Shown: positions 23,380 through 31,998 of the stretch, piece by piece
How the letters are laid out: each line of letters opens with the position of its first letter
Numbering within the stretch: the stretch's first letter is position 1
Assembly (NCBI GenBank): GCA_937927975.1
Contig: CALEZT010000088.1
Coordinates: 66,419 to 130,418, forward strand
Source of the DNA: an uncultured Phycisphaerales bacterium
Lineage (GTDB): Bacteria > Planctomycetota > Phycisphaerae > Sedimentisphaerales > Anaerobacaceae
DNA: 64,000 nucleotides
Direction: 5' to 3'
Notes under the pieces: model-generated
Database searches by the model: none
Told to the model about the DNA's origin: nothing
Seen by the model: only the letters and a program-made list of their open reading frames with translations
Position numbers and translations under genes: made by a program

Positions 23380-24567
23380 TCAGTATATGAAATCCAGCAG
23401 CGACATGCTCATGAGCTTGCCTGCCACCGAGAGGGACATCTGGTAGAGCACCTCGCGGCGCGACAAATCGATCGCAATCTGCGCGATGTCGGCTTCCTGC
23501 AACCGCGTGGTCTCGTCCTTGGTGTCGAATTCCATGTCCTCCAGATTGTTGCTGAGCGTACTGAGAAAACCGATCTTCGAGCCGGTGGACACTTCCTTCT
23601 GAACCAGGAGATGGCGGACCTCCTCGACGGCGGCGACGCACTCGTCCACATAATTGAGCAGTTCCTGGGTATTCAGGCCGCGTTCGTTCTGCAGGAGGTC
23701 GCGCAGGCTGATCAGCGTGTTGAACACATTGTACGTGCCGGGAACCCGGACCAGCTCGATCCCTGTGTTGTTGATGCCGGTGGTGTCGACGTACAGGACG
23801 CGCCCCGTGCGGGAGTCGGTCACGGCCTGATTGGTCGATCCCCCCGCAGGCACGGTCACGAACGTGGCGCCGTCGTCGATGGAGATGCGGTAGTTGGCCC
23901 CGTCGTGCTCGACGGTCATCCAGACGTCGCCCTGCACGTTGGATGTTCCGGTCCCCGCGGCGGCGCCGCTGCCGCCGAGGAAGATCGGGGTCTGGCGATC
24001 GTTGGCGTGAAAGACTTCGTCTCCGACGTGGTAGCTCTCGATCTGCAATCCCGGCGCGACGTCCACATAGCGGGACGCATTGCTCCCCTGATACGCGACC
24101 GACACGATGCGTCCTCCCTCGCGATGGACTGTGTAAGGGGCGATGCTGGTGTCGTTGCCCCCGAAGAGATACTGGCTGGCGTGCTTGGTGTTGGCCAGGG
24201 ACACCAACTGCTCGAGACTGTTGTTCAGCTTGTCGGCGATGCGCTTCTGCCCCTCGGAGTCGTGAACGCCTCCGACGATCTGCGTCAGCAGAGTCAAAGT
24301 GGAGGCCAACTCGGTGGACATGTCCCCGATGATCGTCGAGGAGATCTCCAGATTGCCGATCAGTTCCATGACGTTCTCTTTATAGCTCTGCAGGGATCGC
24401 TCCTGCGAGTTGAGCCCCAGGATCCGATAGGCGTCCGAAGGACTGTCGGACCCGCGGTTGACCCGGTTGCCGCTGGCTGCCTGCTCCTGCAATTGGAGAA
24501 TCGCTTTTCCGTGCAGGCCCAGAGCGTAGGAAATGCTGCTGTAAATGCTGGTGAGTGATCCACTCAT
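23380..24567 (-). CDS. flgL: Flagellar hook-associated protein FlgL (HAP3)
   Basis: This 395-residue flagellin-superfamily protein has N-terminal helical signature LQEQAASGNRVNRGSDSPSD and RILGLNSQ-type heptads. The C-terminus is helical (EADIAQIAIDLSRREVLYQM), the pattern that packs with the N-terminus in flagellins and FlgL. The central domain is serine/glycine rich. FlgL joins hook to filament together with FlgK, whose gene is immediately upstream. It lies at the distal end of the flagellar gene run. Confidence 0.95.
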   Translation of the reverse strand: MSGSLTSIYSSISYALGLHGKAILQLQEQAASGNRVNRGSDSPSDAYRILGLNSQERSLQSYKENVMELIGNLEISSTIIGDMSTELASTLTLLTQIVGGVHDSEGQKRIADKLNNSLEQLVSLANTKHASQYLFGGNDTSIAPYTVHREGGRIVSVAYQGSNASRYVDVAPGLQIESYHVGDEVFHANDRQTPIFLGGSGAAAGTGTSNVQGDVWMTVEHDGANYRISIDDGATFVTVPAGGSTNQAVTDSRTGRVLYVDTTGINNTGIELVRVPGTYNVFNTLISLRDLLQNERGLNTQELLNYVDECVAAVEEVRHLLVQKEVSTGSKIGFLSTLSNNLEDMEFDTKDETTRLQEADIAQIAIDLSRREVLYQMSLSVAGKLMSMSLLDFIY

Positions 24568-24576
24568 GATCGCCTC

Positions 24577-26547
24577 TCAAACCATGTCCATCAACGTGTT
24601 CATAACTGACTGAAGAGTGCTCAGGTACTTGGCCACCGCCTGGAACATCTTCTCGAAGATCATCAACTGGGCCGCTTCGTCGTTGATGTTGACGTCGCTG
24701 ATTTCGCTTCGCCGGTTTTCGAGGTTCTGAATCATCGCCTCGACGTTGGACTGTCGGGACTCGCGCAGATCAACCTGCTGCCCGATGTTCGCCACGATGC
24801 GATGGTAATATTCGCTGGGGGTCATGCCGGTGAGGCTGTCCAACCCCTGGTCCCGCACGGCCGCCAACCGCAAGGCCGCGACGTTGTCCGTCAGGTCCGC
24901 GCCGTACGCGGTGGCGATCCGGTCCGGCGTTGCCGCGATGCCGTCCACCAACTGCATCTTGTCGGCGCTGTTCCCCGAGAAGAATGTGTTCATGCCTGCG
25001 GCCGCCAGAAACCCCGACGTGTCGGAGGTCGCCAGCCCCTGGGTTTGGAAGGAATCCCCTGCATTCAAGTCGCCGGTGCTGACGGAGATCTGAATGCCGT
25101 TGAGGAGTTCGATGACGTCGCCCGCGGCGTACCCGGCCCCGATGTTCACCGTACTGACGAGATCCCCGTTTCCATCGGTCACGTCGAGCCGGAGATTGCC
25201 GTTTCCGACGCTGCCGGCGCCCGCCACCGTGAAAGTGAACGTATCGTTCTGCTCCCCCCTGTAAATACCCGAGAGAGTAACCGTCGGGGGCGAAGCCGCG
25301 GTGAGCGTAGCAGCCGTCGGCTCCGGCACGACGGCCGGGATGAAATCGAACTTGGATCCCAGGTCGGCCACAATATGCAGTCGAGACGAGACAATCGAAG
25401 CGTTCAGGCCGGGAATCGCGTTGATCTTCGCGGCAATCGTCTGCGACGTGTCGAGCGGCGCGCCGGAGGCGTTCACGTCGATCGCATATCGGTCGATTTC
25501 CCCCGTGGCGGTGTTCGTCACGCGGATATAGAAGGTCCCGTCCGTCACGCCCGCGTCCTTGGCGACCAGCGAACTCGCGTCGAGGGTCCCGCCGCTGAGC
25601 TCCGTGAACGAGCCGTTGACGCCCAATCCCTGGACATGGATCTGATTCACGCTGGCGACGATCGCCTTGGCCAGATTGTCCAGATCGGTCGCGATCCCCT
25701 GGAGCGACTCGTTCTTCAACGTCATCAGGCCGCCGAGCCGACCGCCCTGCACGGTCAGGCTGTACCCGCTGCTGCTGCCCGCCGAAACCCCGAGCGAACC
25801 GTCGTCTCGAAGACCGACCTGAATCTGCACGGTGATCGCCCCTGTAACGACCGGAAGCCCCCCGATGGAGACATCGACGATGCCGTACTCGCGTTGCGTC
25901 GTCTCCACGCTCGCCAACTTCGCCAGTTCCACGATCAACTGATCGCGGTGATCGCGAAGGTTGTTGGCCTGCCCCTGGCTGATCTCGATGACCTGGATCT
26001 TGCCGTTGAGCTCCGCAATCTGCTGGGTCAAAGAGTTGATCGATTCGCCGGTGTTCTTCGCCTCGAGCACAACCTGATCCTCGAGGTTGCTCAGGGACGC
26101 ACCCATGCGACGGAATTCGCTGCACATGACCTCCGCGGAACTGATCACGTCGTTGCGCCACACCCGCTCCAAAGGATGGGCGGCCAGCCCTCGCAAGGAG
26201 TCGAAAAACGCGTCGATGGTCGCGTTCAGGCCGCTGCCCTCGGCGAACTCACCGAACGTCGTCTCCACCGCGGTCAGAATGGACAATTCCTGCGAGATCT
26301 GCGCATAGGTGGAGCCTTGCTGCATGATCTCCGACTCCAGCAACTTGTCGATCAGCCGCGTCACGCCGGCAATGTCCACTCCCGCGCCCACCGCGTTCTG
26401 CGCCATCTTGCCGTAGGTCGTCGGAGTGAGTTCCACTCTCTGGCGATGGTATCCGTCCGTGGAGGCGTTGGCGATGTTGTTTCCGATCACCTCCAGCGCG
26501 CCGGACGCTGCGTTGAGACCACTGAGTCCTATCGAGAAATTCTGCAT
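24577..26547 (-). CDS. flgK: Flagellar hook-associated protein FlgK (HAP1)
   Basis: This 656-residue protein begins with the flagellar rod/hook family N-terminus (GLSGLNAASGALEVIGNNIANAST) and ends with the matching C-terminal helix (QLMIFEKMFQAVAKYLSTLQ). Large variable domains lie between. Length fits FlgK. It caps the hook and receives the filament through FlgL. It is 9 bases from flgL, consistent with one transcript. Confidence 0.96.
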   Translation of the reverse strand: MQNFSIGLSGLNAASGALEVIGNNIANASTDGYHRQRVELTPTTYGKMAQNAVGAGVDIAGVTRLIDKLLESEIMQQGSTYAQISQELSILTAVETTFGEFAEGSGLNATIDAFFDSLRGLAAHPLERVWRNDVISSAEVMCSEFRRMGASLSNLEDQVVLEAKNTGESINSLTQQIAELNGKIQVIEISQGQANNLRDHRDQLIVELAKLASVETTQREYGIVDVSIGGLPVVTGAITVQIQVGLRDDGSLGVSAGSSSGYSLTVQGGRLGGLMTLKNESLQGIATDLDNLAKAIVASVNQIHVQGLGVNGSFTELSGGTLDASSLVAKDAGVTDGTFYIRVTNTATGEIDRYAIDVNASGAPLDTSQTIAAKINAIPGLNASIVSSRLHIVADLGSKFDFIPAVVPEPTAATLTAASPPTVTLSGIYRGEQNDTFTFTVAGAGSVGNGNLRLDVTDGNGDLVSTVNIGAGYAAGDVIELLNGIQISVSTGDLNAGDSFQTQGLATSDTSGFLAAAGMNTFFSGNSADKMQLVDGIAATPDRIATAYGADLTDNVAALRLAAVRDQGLDSLTGMTPSEYYHRIVANIGQQVDLRESRQSNVEAMIQNLENRRSEISDVNINDEAAQLMIFEKMFQAVAKYLSTLQSVMNTLMDMV

Positions 26548-26580
26548 CGTTCCGTCCTGGTCGCGGCGTCCGTCCGCCCG

Positions 26581-27135
26581 TCAAAACTGCATGTTCAACA
26601 GCGCCACGCCCGTCGGATGTCGGGCGGTGCCCGTGGGACTGTAGGTTGTGCCCGTCTTGCCGTCGGGACCGAGAAAGACGCGCAACAACGACCGGTTGAA
26701 TTTCGCGCAGTCCGCGATCAGCAGGCTCGTCAGAGTGTGTTCTCGCTTCAACCGGGCGATCAGAAGCTTCAGTCGTGTCTGGCGTTCCGCCAGGGCCGAC
26801 CGGTCCGATTCCGCCAGCCGGGGCAGAAGTCCCGACAATGTCAGATCCCCTTCAGACGCCCCCAAAGCCGCCGCCAACTCCCGACGCAGCTCCTGCCGCC
26901 GACGCTCCGTGACGGCATACGCCTGTCCCTGTTCGTGGATTTCCAGCAACTGCTGCTGAAGCGCTTCGTCGTCGCGTCTGATCAGAAAACCGCGGAGCGC
27001 GTCGAGCCGCAACAGAGTGGCCTCGATGTGCCGAACGTCGTCGTCGAGCACCTCCAGCAACGCAGCCACTCGCGTCTGAATCGCCGGATCCGGTCGATCC
27101 CGTCGGGGGCTCCCTTTTGTCGTCGCCAATGCCAT
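26581..27135 (-). CDS. flgN: FlgN-like flagellar export chaperone
   Basis: This 184-residue helical protein has a central Gln/Glu-rich coiled coil (DDEALQQQLLEIHEQGQAYA) and a conserved-looking TALLNMQF-type C-terminal tail (GVALLNMQF). This matches the FlgN family, chaperones that hold FlgK and FlgL in a secretable state. Its position directly upstream of flgK is the classical arrangement. No signal peptide or membrane segment. Confidence 0.85.
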   Translation of the reverse strand: MALATTKGSPRRDRPDPAIQTRVAALLEVLDDDVRHIEATLLRLDALRGFLIRRDDEALQQQLLEIHEQGQAYAVTERRRQELRRELAAALGASEGDLTLSGLLPRLAESDRSALAERQTRLKLLIARLKREHTLTSLLIADCAKFNRSLLRVFLGPDGKTGTTYSPTGTARHPTGVALLNMQF

Positions 27136-27137
27136 CG

Positions 27138-27557
27138 CTACAATTCCTCGTCAATGGATCCTGCGGGGTCCACGGGGCCCTGCATCTGCTTGATGTACCG
27201 GTAGACGTCTTTCCAGAGCCCGAAGCCGCCTTTGTCGGCGACATCCTGAGCGAGGTAAAGCCAGAACATGCCTCGCACCTGCTGCGATCCGCTGTCCTGG
27301 TCGTCGAAACCGCTGTCTTCGATCGAGTTCTGCACCTGTTCGAACAGCTTGGTCAGGAGGACCGATTCGAAGTCCTTCCCGATCTGCTTCTCCTTCTCGT
27401 CGCTCAAGGGACTCGACGCGGCCCGATCGGTGTTCAGCGTCTCTCCCATCGCCTGGGCGTTCCGTCGGGAACGGAGGGATACGCTGTAGGGAGTCCGCTC
27501 GGGCGCCTGCGACAGAGGCAGGGACACCGGCATTCCTATCGATTCGACACCGTCCAT
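27138..27557 (-). CDS. flgJ: FlgJ-type rod-binding protein without muramidase domain
   Basis: This 139-residue protein corresponds to the FlgJ N-terminal rod-binding domain, with the DFESVLLTKLFEQVQNS and FWLYLAQDVADKGGFG segments. The family's usual C-terminal peptidoglycan hydrolase is absent, so wall cutting must be supplied by another protein. Gene order flgI-flgJ-flgN matches the classical basal-body order. Confidence 0.88.
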   Translation of the reverse strand: MDGVESIGMPVSLPLSQAPERTPYSVSLRSRRNAQAMGETLNTDRAASSPLSDEKEKQIGKDFESVLLTKLFEQVQNSIEDSGFDDQDSGSQQVRGMFWLYLAQDVADKGGFGLWKDVYRYIKQMQGPVDPAGSIDEEL

Positions 27558-27567
27558 TCGACCACTC

Positions 27568-28689
27568 CTACATGAGGATCAGCTTCGCCTGCAAGGCCCC
27601 GGCCTTCTTCAGGGCGTTGAAGATCGCGATCAAGTCCCGCGGCGAGGCTCCGATCGCGTTGAGCGCCTTGGCCAGTTCCGACACGGTCACCGTTCTCTCC
27701 AAGGGGATCAGATACGCGTTCTGCTCCTGCACGTCCAGCGAGGTGTCCGGGATCACTTCGGTCGTGGCGCCGTCCGTGAAGGGCGTCGTGGGCTGCGAGA
27801 CTTCCGCGGATTCCTTCACCTTGACCACCAGGCTGCCCTGCGCGATGGCCACCGAGGAAATACCGACGTTCTCGCCCACGACGATCGTGCCGGTGCGCTC
27901 GTTGATGACGATCGTCGCCGGCGCGTCGACGACCACCTCTTTGAGCGTGATCTCGTCGATGAACGGGACGATGCGCGCCGCGGTGATCTCCGGAGGAACG
28001 CCCACGCGGACTGCGCCCGCGTCGAGCACCAACGAGATCCCGGGGTACGTCTTGTTGATGACGTCGCTGATCCGCTGGGCGGTCGTGAAATCGCTGTTGC
28101 GGAGAGTCAGCGTGAGATAGCGCAGTCCGGCCGCCTGTTCGATGAAGGTGGCCAATTCGGAGCGTTCAACGATGGCTCCATCCGGAATCCGTGCGACGGT
28201 CTGATGGTTCTTCGAGAGCGTCGCCTGGCTGCCGGAGGCGGACCAGCCGCCGAGAGACACACCGCCCTGCGCCACGGCGTACACCTGACCGTCGAGCCCC
28301 CGCAGCGGCGTCGGCAGCAGCATGGCCCCTTGCAGGGTGTCCGCGTCCCCGAGCGAGGAGACGTCGACGTCGAGCCTCATGCCCTCGCGGTCGAACGGGC
28401 CCAGTTCGGCGGTCACCATGACCACCGCCACGTTTCCGCCCGTCAGATCCGACGGCGACAAGACCAGTCCCGAGTCGCGCAGCACGTTGGTCAGCATCTG
28501 GCGAGAGAGCAGCGTCTTGTCCCCCGTCCCGGCCAGACCGACCACCAGTCCGATGCCGGACAAGGGGTTGCTGCGAACACCCTGGATCTCGACAATATCC
28601 TTGATCCGCTCCCCTCGACCGACGCCGGCGAGGAGGAGCCACAACGCCATGACGGCAACGAAGGCGGGAATCCTGGAACCACGCGTCAT
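27568..28689 (-). CDS. flgI: Flagellar P-ring protein FlgI
   Basis: A signal peptide (about residues 1-27, AVMALWLLLAGVGRGE) precedes the FlgI conserved block RIKDIVEIQGVRSNPLSGIG and the C-terminal LKKAGALQAKLILM. Length 373 residues is typical. ATG 28689 was chosen over 28704 because GGAG precedes it at suitable spacing. It assembles the P-ring in the periplasm around the rod; FlgA from upstream acts as its chaperone. Confidence 0.96.
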   Translation of the reverse strand: MTRGSRIPAFVAVMALWLLLAGVGRGERIKDIVEIQGVRSNPLSGIGLVVGLAGTGDKTLLSRQMLTNVLRDSGLVLSPSDLTGGNVAVVMVTAELGPFDREGMRLDVDVSSLGDADTLQGAMLLPTPLRGLDGQVYAVAQGGVSLGGWSASGSQATLSKNHQTVARIPDGAIVERSELATFIEQAAGLRYLTLTLRNSDFTTAQRISDVINKTYPGISLVLDAGAVRVGVPPEITAARIVPFIDEITLKEVVVDAPATIVINERTGTIVVGENVGISSVAIAQGSLVVKVKESAEVSQPTTPFTDGATTEVIPDTSLDVQEQNAYLIPLERTVTVSELAKALNAIGASPRDLIAIFNALKKAGALQAKLILM

Positions 28690-28726
28690 CCTGATGCACT
28701 CCATGGGAAAACCGTTCGAGAATCGA

Positions 28727-29344
28727 TCACCAGGGCCAGAGGACGTCGAAGATCCGCCCCACCCAGCCCGGCCGGGTATACGACGCCGAGATGCCGCTAT
28801 TCTTCGTAACGATGTGGAAATTGGCGACCTGGGCGCTTCTGACGGTGTTGTCGAACGCGATGTCGCTGGGCCGAACGATGCCGCTGACCTCGATCGTCTG
28901 AATGTCCCCGGCGATGTTGCGGTCTCGCGTGCCGATGACGACCAGGTTTCCGTTGGGCAGCACGTCGAGCACCACCACGGTGACGCGATCCACGAAACTC
29001 CGTTCGTCCTTGTAGTCGGCCTTGCCCTTGAGCGTGTTGCTGCCGTCGGCGTCCATCTTGAAGCCGGGGATGCTCGGGAGAATGTGGTCGATGTCCAACT
29101 GGCCGTTGAAGTTGCTGGATCTCTCCGTCTCCTTCTGGAGGTCGCGTTTGGCTTTGTTGTCCACCGTGCTCTCCTCGGCGATCTTGATCGTCAGGATGTC
29201 CCCGATCTTCCGCGCGACATCGTCGCCGTAAACGGCCTGCATGTTCTTGTCGCGTTTGCCCCAGATCGACCCCGCGGACAGCGAGTCCGTCAGAGAGAGG
29301 ATCGCGACCAGCGCCGCAAACACGATCGTTCTTGGAGTATTCAT
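28727..29344 (-). CDS. flgH: Flagellar L-ring protein FlgH, lacking a lipobox cysteine
   Basis: This 205-residue protein has the FlgH core GSIWGKRDKNMQAVYGDD, KIGDILTIKI and LPNGNLVVIGTRD. A signal-peptide-like N-terminus (FAALVAILSLTDSLSAGS) is followed by no cysteine, so the lipid anchor of typical FlgH (a lipoprotein) is missing. The ATG at 29344 follows AAGGGAA; the longer frame to 29410 is spurious. It should form the L-ring in the outer membrane. Confidence 0.93.
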   Translation of the reverse strand: MNTPRTIVFAALVAILSLTDSLSAGSIWGKRDKNMQAVYGDDVARKIGDILTIKIAEESTVDNKAKRDLQKETERSSNFNGQLDIDHILPSIPGFKMDADGSNTLKGKADYKDERSFVDRVTVVVLDVLPNGNLVVIGTRDRNIAGDIQTIEVSGIVRPSDIAFDNTVRSAQVANFHIVTKNSGISASYTRPGWVGRIFDVLWPW

Positions 29345-29367
29345 CGATTCCCTTTCGATTATGATTT

Positions 29368-30354
29368 CTACAGCGCCGGCTCGACGGTCCCGTCGGCGTT
29401 CACTTTGCACACGACGACGCGACTCGAATCGGCGTTCTTCACTTTGACAAGGTCCCCGGCCCGGCCCTCCTGCAGGGCGATGCCGTTGGCTGTGATCGTC
29501 AGGCCCGGCCGTTCGATGCGGATGACAACGCCTCGGTTGCGCTGGACCACGATAGGGGTCTGGGCCGCGACGACCAGATCCGCCCGGAGTTCCGTGTTCT
29601 CCGCCAGCTTGCGAACGGCGACGAGCCCGTACGGCGGCCTCCAGCCTGCGGGTTCCGGCCGTTCGGAAACGATCGTTTCGATCTTCACGTCCTCCGAGGT
29701 CAGGACCGTTCCCTCGGCAATCTCCCTGGTCGTCACCGCGCGCCGCACCTGGTACTTCAGACGAAACGACAGATCCCGCACGCCGACCTCGTTTCCGTCG
29801 GCGGTCACGACGATCTGCACGGCCACCACGCCGCGCGCCTGGCTCCGGATGAAGCGGGGCGTCACCTGCAAGTCCGCAACGTCAGACGACAAGATCACGT
29901 CCTTGGGCCTGACCGGAGACACCACGTCGTGAATCCTCGGCGCCGGCGGATGCTGACGCAGGAACGTTCGACCGATCTCGACGAGTTCCTCCGAGCTGAT
30001 GACCCGGTGGAAGCGGCGAATCGCAACCGTCTCGGCGCCCGTCAGACGGACTCGGTCGGCCGGGATGCCGGAGGAGGCCAGCCGACTCAGAATCGTCGGA
30101 CGATCCAGCACCGCCCGCTGTCCAGGGGTCGAGAGTTGGCCCAGGCCGATTCTGCCGGCCGCGGCCACCTGCGACGGATCGCCCCGAAGGACGCCGATCT
30201 GGCCCAGCGTCAGAAGGCTGCCTTGCACCGTGATTTCCCGAGGCAGATGGACGTGCAGCAGCGTCTCCGCAGACTCGGCCTCTTCCGCAACGAGCGACAC
30301 CGCCGGCCACGCGACCACCGCCAACAACAGAATGCAGCAAAGCTCACGTCCCAT
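29368..30354 (-). CDS. flgA: Flagellar basal body P-ring formation protein FlgA
   Basis: This 328-residue protein with an N-terminal signal peptide (LCCILLLAVVAWPAVSLVAEE) has SAF-like C-terminal domain features (RAVTTREIAEGTVLTSEDVK, RLGVVIRIERPGLTITANG-type repeats). It is longer than enteric FlgA (about 220), with an extra N-terminal domain, as in many planctomycetes and other bacteria. It acts as a periplasmic chaperone for FlgI assembly. It overlaps no neighbour and is 23 bases from flgH. Confidence 0.93.
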   Translation of the reverse strand: MGRELCCILLLAVVAWPAVSLVAEEAESAETLLHVHLPREITVQGSLLTLGQIGVLRGDPSQVAAAGRIGLGQLSTPGQRAVLDRPTILSRLASSGIPADRVRLTGAETVAIRRFHRVISSEELVEIGRTFLRQHPPAPRIHDVVSPVRPKDVILSSDVADLQVTPRFIRSQARGVVAVQIVVTADGNEVGVRDLSFRLKYQVRRAVTTREIAEGTVLTSEDVKIETIVSERPEPAGWRPPYGLVAVRKLAENTELRADLVVAAQTPIVVQRNRGVVIRIERPGLTITANGIALQEGRAGDLVKVKNADSSRVVVCKVNADGTVEPAL

Positions 30355-30363
30355 GGCTGTCTC

Positions 30364-31149
30364 CTAGCGGAAGAGATTGCTCGTGTTGCGGAGCATTTCG
30401 TCGCCTGCCCGAATCGCGCGGGAGTTGATCTCATAGGCCCGCTGCGCGGTGATCAGATTCACCAGCTCGGTCACCATGTTGACGTTGGACTTCTCGAGGA
30501 ATCCCGATTGGATCTCGCCAAAGCCTTCCTGCCCGGCCGTCCCGACCACCGGCGGACCGCTGGCGTCGCTGGGCGTGAGCAGGTTGTCGCCCTGGCTGAC
30601 CAGGCCGGAGGGATTCACGAAACGGGCGATCTGAATCGTCCCGACGACCGAGCGGATGCCCTCGGTGTTCGTGACGTTGACGCCGCCGTCGGTGCCGATA
30701 TCGACCGTCGCGGCGTCGGGAGGAATGGTGATCGCCGGTTCGATCTGGTATCCCGCCAGGCTGACGAGCTGTCCGTTCGCGTTGGTCGTCAGCGACCCGT
30801 CACGCGTGTACCGGAGATCGCCGTTGGGCATAAGCACCTGAAGGAACCCGTTCCCTCGGATGGCGATGTCCATGCCGCGCTGGGTGTTGTGGAATTCCCC
30901 CAGACTGAAGACTCGCAGCGTGGACGCCACGCGAACGCCGGTGCCGACCTCCATCCCGGTCGGAGCGTTGACGCCGGGGGCGATCTCCGTGCCGGGTTCC
31001 TTCATCTTGGCGTACAGCAGGTCCTGAAATTCGATCTGGCTGCGCTTGAAACCCGTGGTGTTGACGTTCGCCAGGTTGTTGGCGATCACGTCCACCAGGG
31101 TCTCCTGGGCCATCATACCGGTGGCAGAGGTGGAAAACGCTCGCAGCAT
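30364..31149 (-). CDS. flgG: Flagellar distal rod protein FlgG
   Basis: This 261-residue protein opens with MLRAFSTSATGMMAQETLVDV and the family motif IANNLANVNTTGFKRS, and ends with ELVNLITAQRAYEINSRAI. The GGAG eight bases upstream supports ATG 31149 over the longer frame to 31221. Length and motifs match FlgG, which builds the distal rod. It lies downstream of the flgF-like gene. Confidence 0.95.
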   Translation of the reverse strand: MLRAFSTSATGMMAQETLVDVIANNLANVNTTGFKRSQIEFQDLLYAKMKEPGTEIAPGVNAPTGMEVGTGVRVASTLRVFSLGEFHNTQRGMDIAIRGNGFLQVLMPNGDLRYTRDGSLTTNANGQLVSLAGYQIEPAITIPPDAATVDIGTDGGVNVTNTEGIRSVVGTIQIARFVNPSGLVSQGDNLLTPSDASGPPVVGTAGQEGFGEIQSGFLEKSNVNMVTELVNLITAQRAYEINSRAIRAGDEMLRNTSNLFR

Positions 31150-31251
31150 ATGCTTTTCTCCATCGATCACGGCCGACGCCCTGCGGACCATTCGCAGCCG
31201 TCGGAACCGTTCGTTTGTCATCTTCCGTCAATCATCAACGCTCGTTCATTC

Positions 31252-31983
31252 TCATCCCATGGCGACCCCGAGCGCGGCGCCCCCGGCTTCCTTCTTCACG
31301 GAAACCAGCTTCATGTTGGCCTCGTACATCCTCGACACGAGGATCATGTTCACCAGTTCGTCGACGAGCTTCACGTTGGACGCCTCCTGGTAGCCCTGCT
31401 TGACGACCACGTTCAAGGCGTCCGTCGGAGTGACGTCCTCGGGGGCCTGGAAACAGTTCTGGCCAACCGCCACGAGCTGGTTCTGGCCGTCGAGGAACTC
31501 GACAAGGCGGAGCTTTCCGACCTCCGCCTGGCCCGCAAGGACACGACCGTCTTCGGTGACGTACACGTCCCCAACGTCGGCGTCCGGCGGCACGATCAAC
31601 GGCCCCGCGGTCCCAGCCACGATCCGCCCCGTTGTGTCCACGATCTGTCCGTTCTGATTCGTCTGAAAGACGCCGTGCCGAGTGTAGACCGGACCTTCCG
31701 GCGTCTCGATCACGAAGAACCCTTCCCCGTGCAACGCCAGATCCAGCGTCCGCCCCGTCGGCGTCAGGCTGCCCTGCGAGAAATCGAACACTCCCGGCGT
31801 ATCCTCGGACTCGTCCCCGCCGGAGTCCTGAGAACTCTCCTGTGCCGCAAGCACTTTCGTGAAGCTGTTGCAGCGACGCTTGAACCCCACCGTACTGACG
31901 TTGGCCATGTTGTGCGCAACGATGTCGAACTCCTTGGTCAGGGCGTTCAGACTGGCGCTGACTTGGGCTCCGATGTCCGTCAC
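31252..31983 (-). CDS. flgF: Flagellar rod protein FlgF
   Basis: This 243-residue rod/hook family protein has NMANVSTVGFKRRCNSF near the N-terminus and DELVNMILVSRMYEANMK at the C-terminus, as in FlgF and FlgG. It lies just upstream of flgG, the normal order for FlgF. It starts with GTG (31983) after GGGGA. Slight divergence from enteric FlgF leaves FlgF versus a second FlgG-like protein open. Confidence 0.88.
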   Translation of the reverse strand: MTDIGAQVSASLNALTKEFDIVAHNMANVSTVGFKRRCNSFTKVLAAQESSQDSGGDESEDTPGVFDFSQGSLTPTGRTLDLALHGEGFFVIETPEGPVYTRHGVFQTNQNGQIVDTTGRIVAGTAGPLIVPPDADVGDVYVTEDGRVLAGQAEVGKLRLVEFLDGQNQLVAVGQNCFQAPEDVTPTDALNVVVKQGYQEASNVKLVDELVNMILVSRMYEANMKLVSVKKEAGGAALGVAMG

Positions 31984-31998
31984 GTCAGATTCCCCACA

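Noticed and set aside
30364..31221. Longer frame for flgG
   Set aside because: The family N-terminus begins at the ATG at 31149 and has its own ribosome site.
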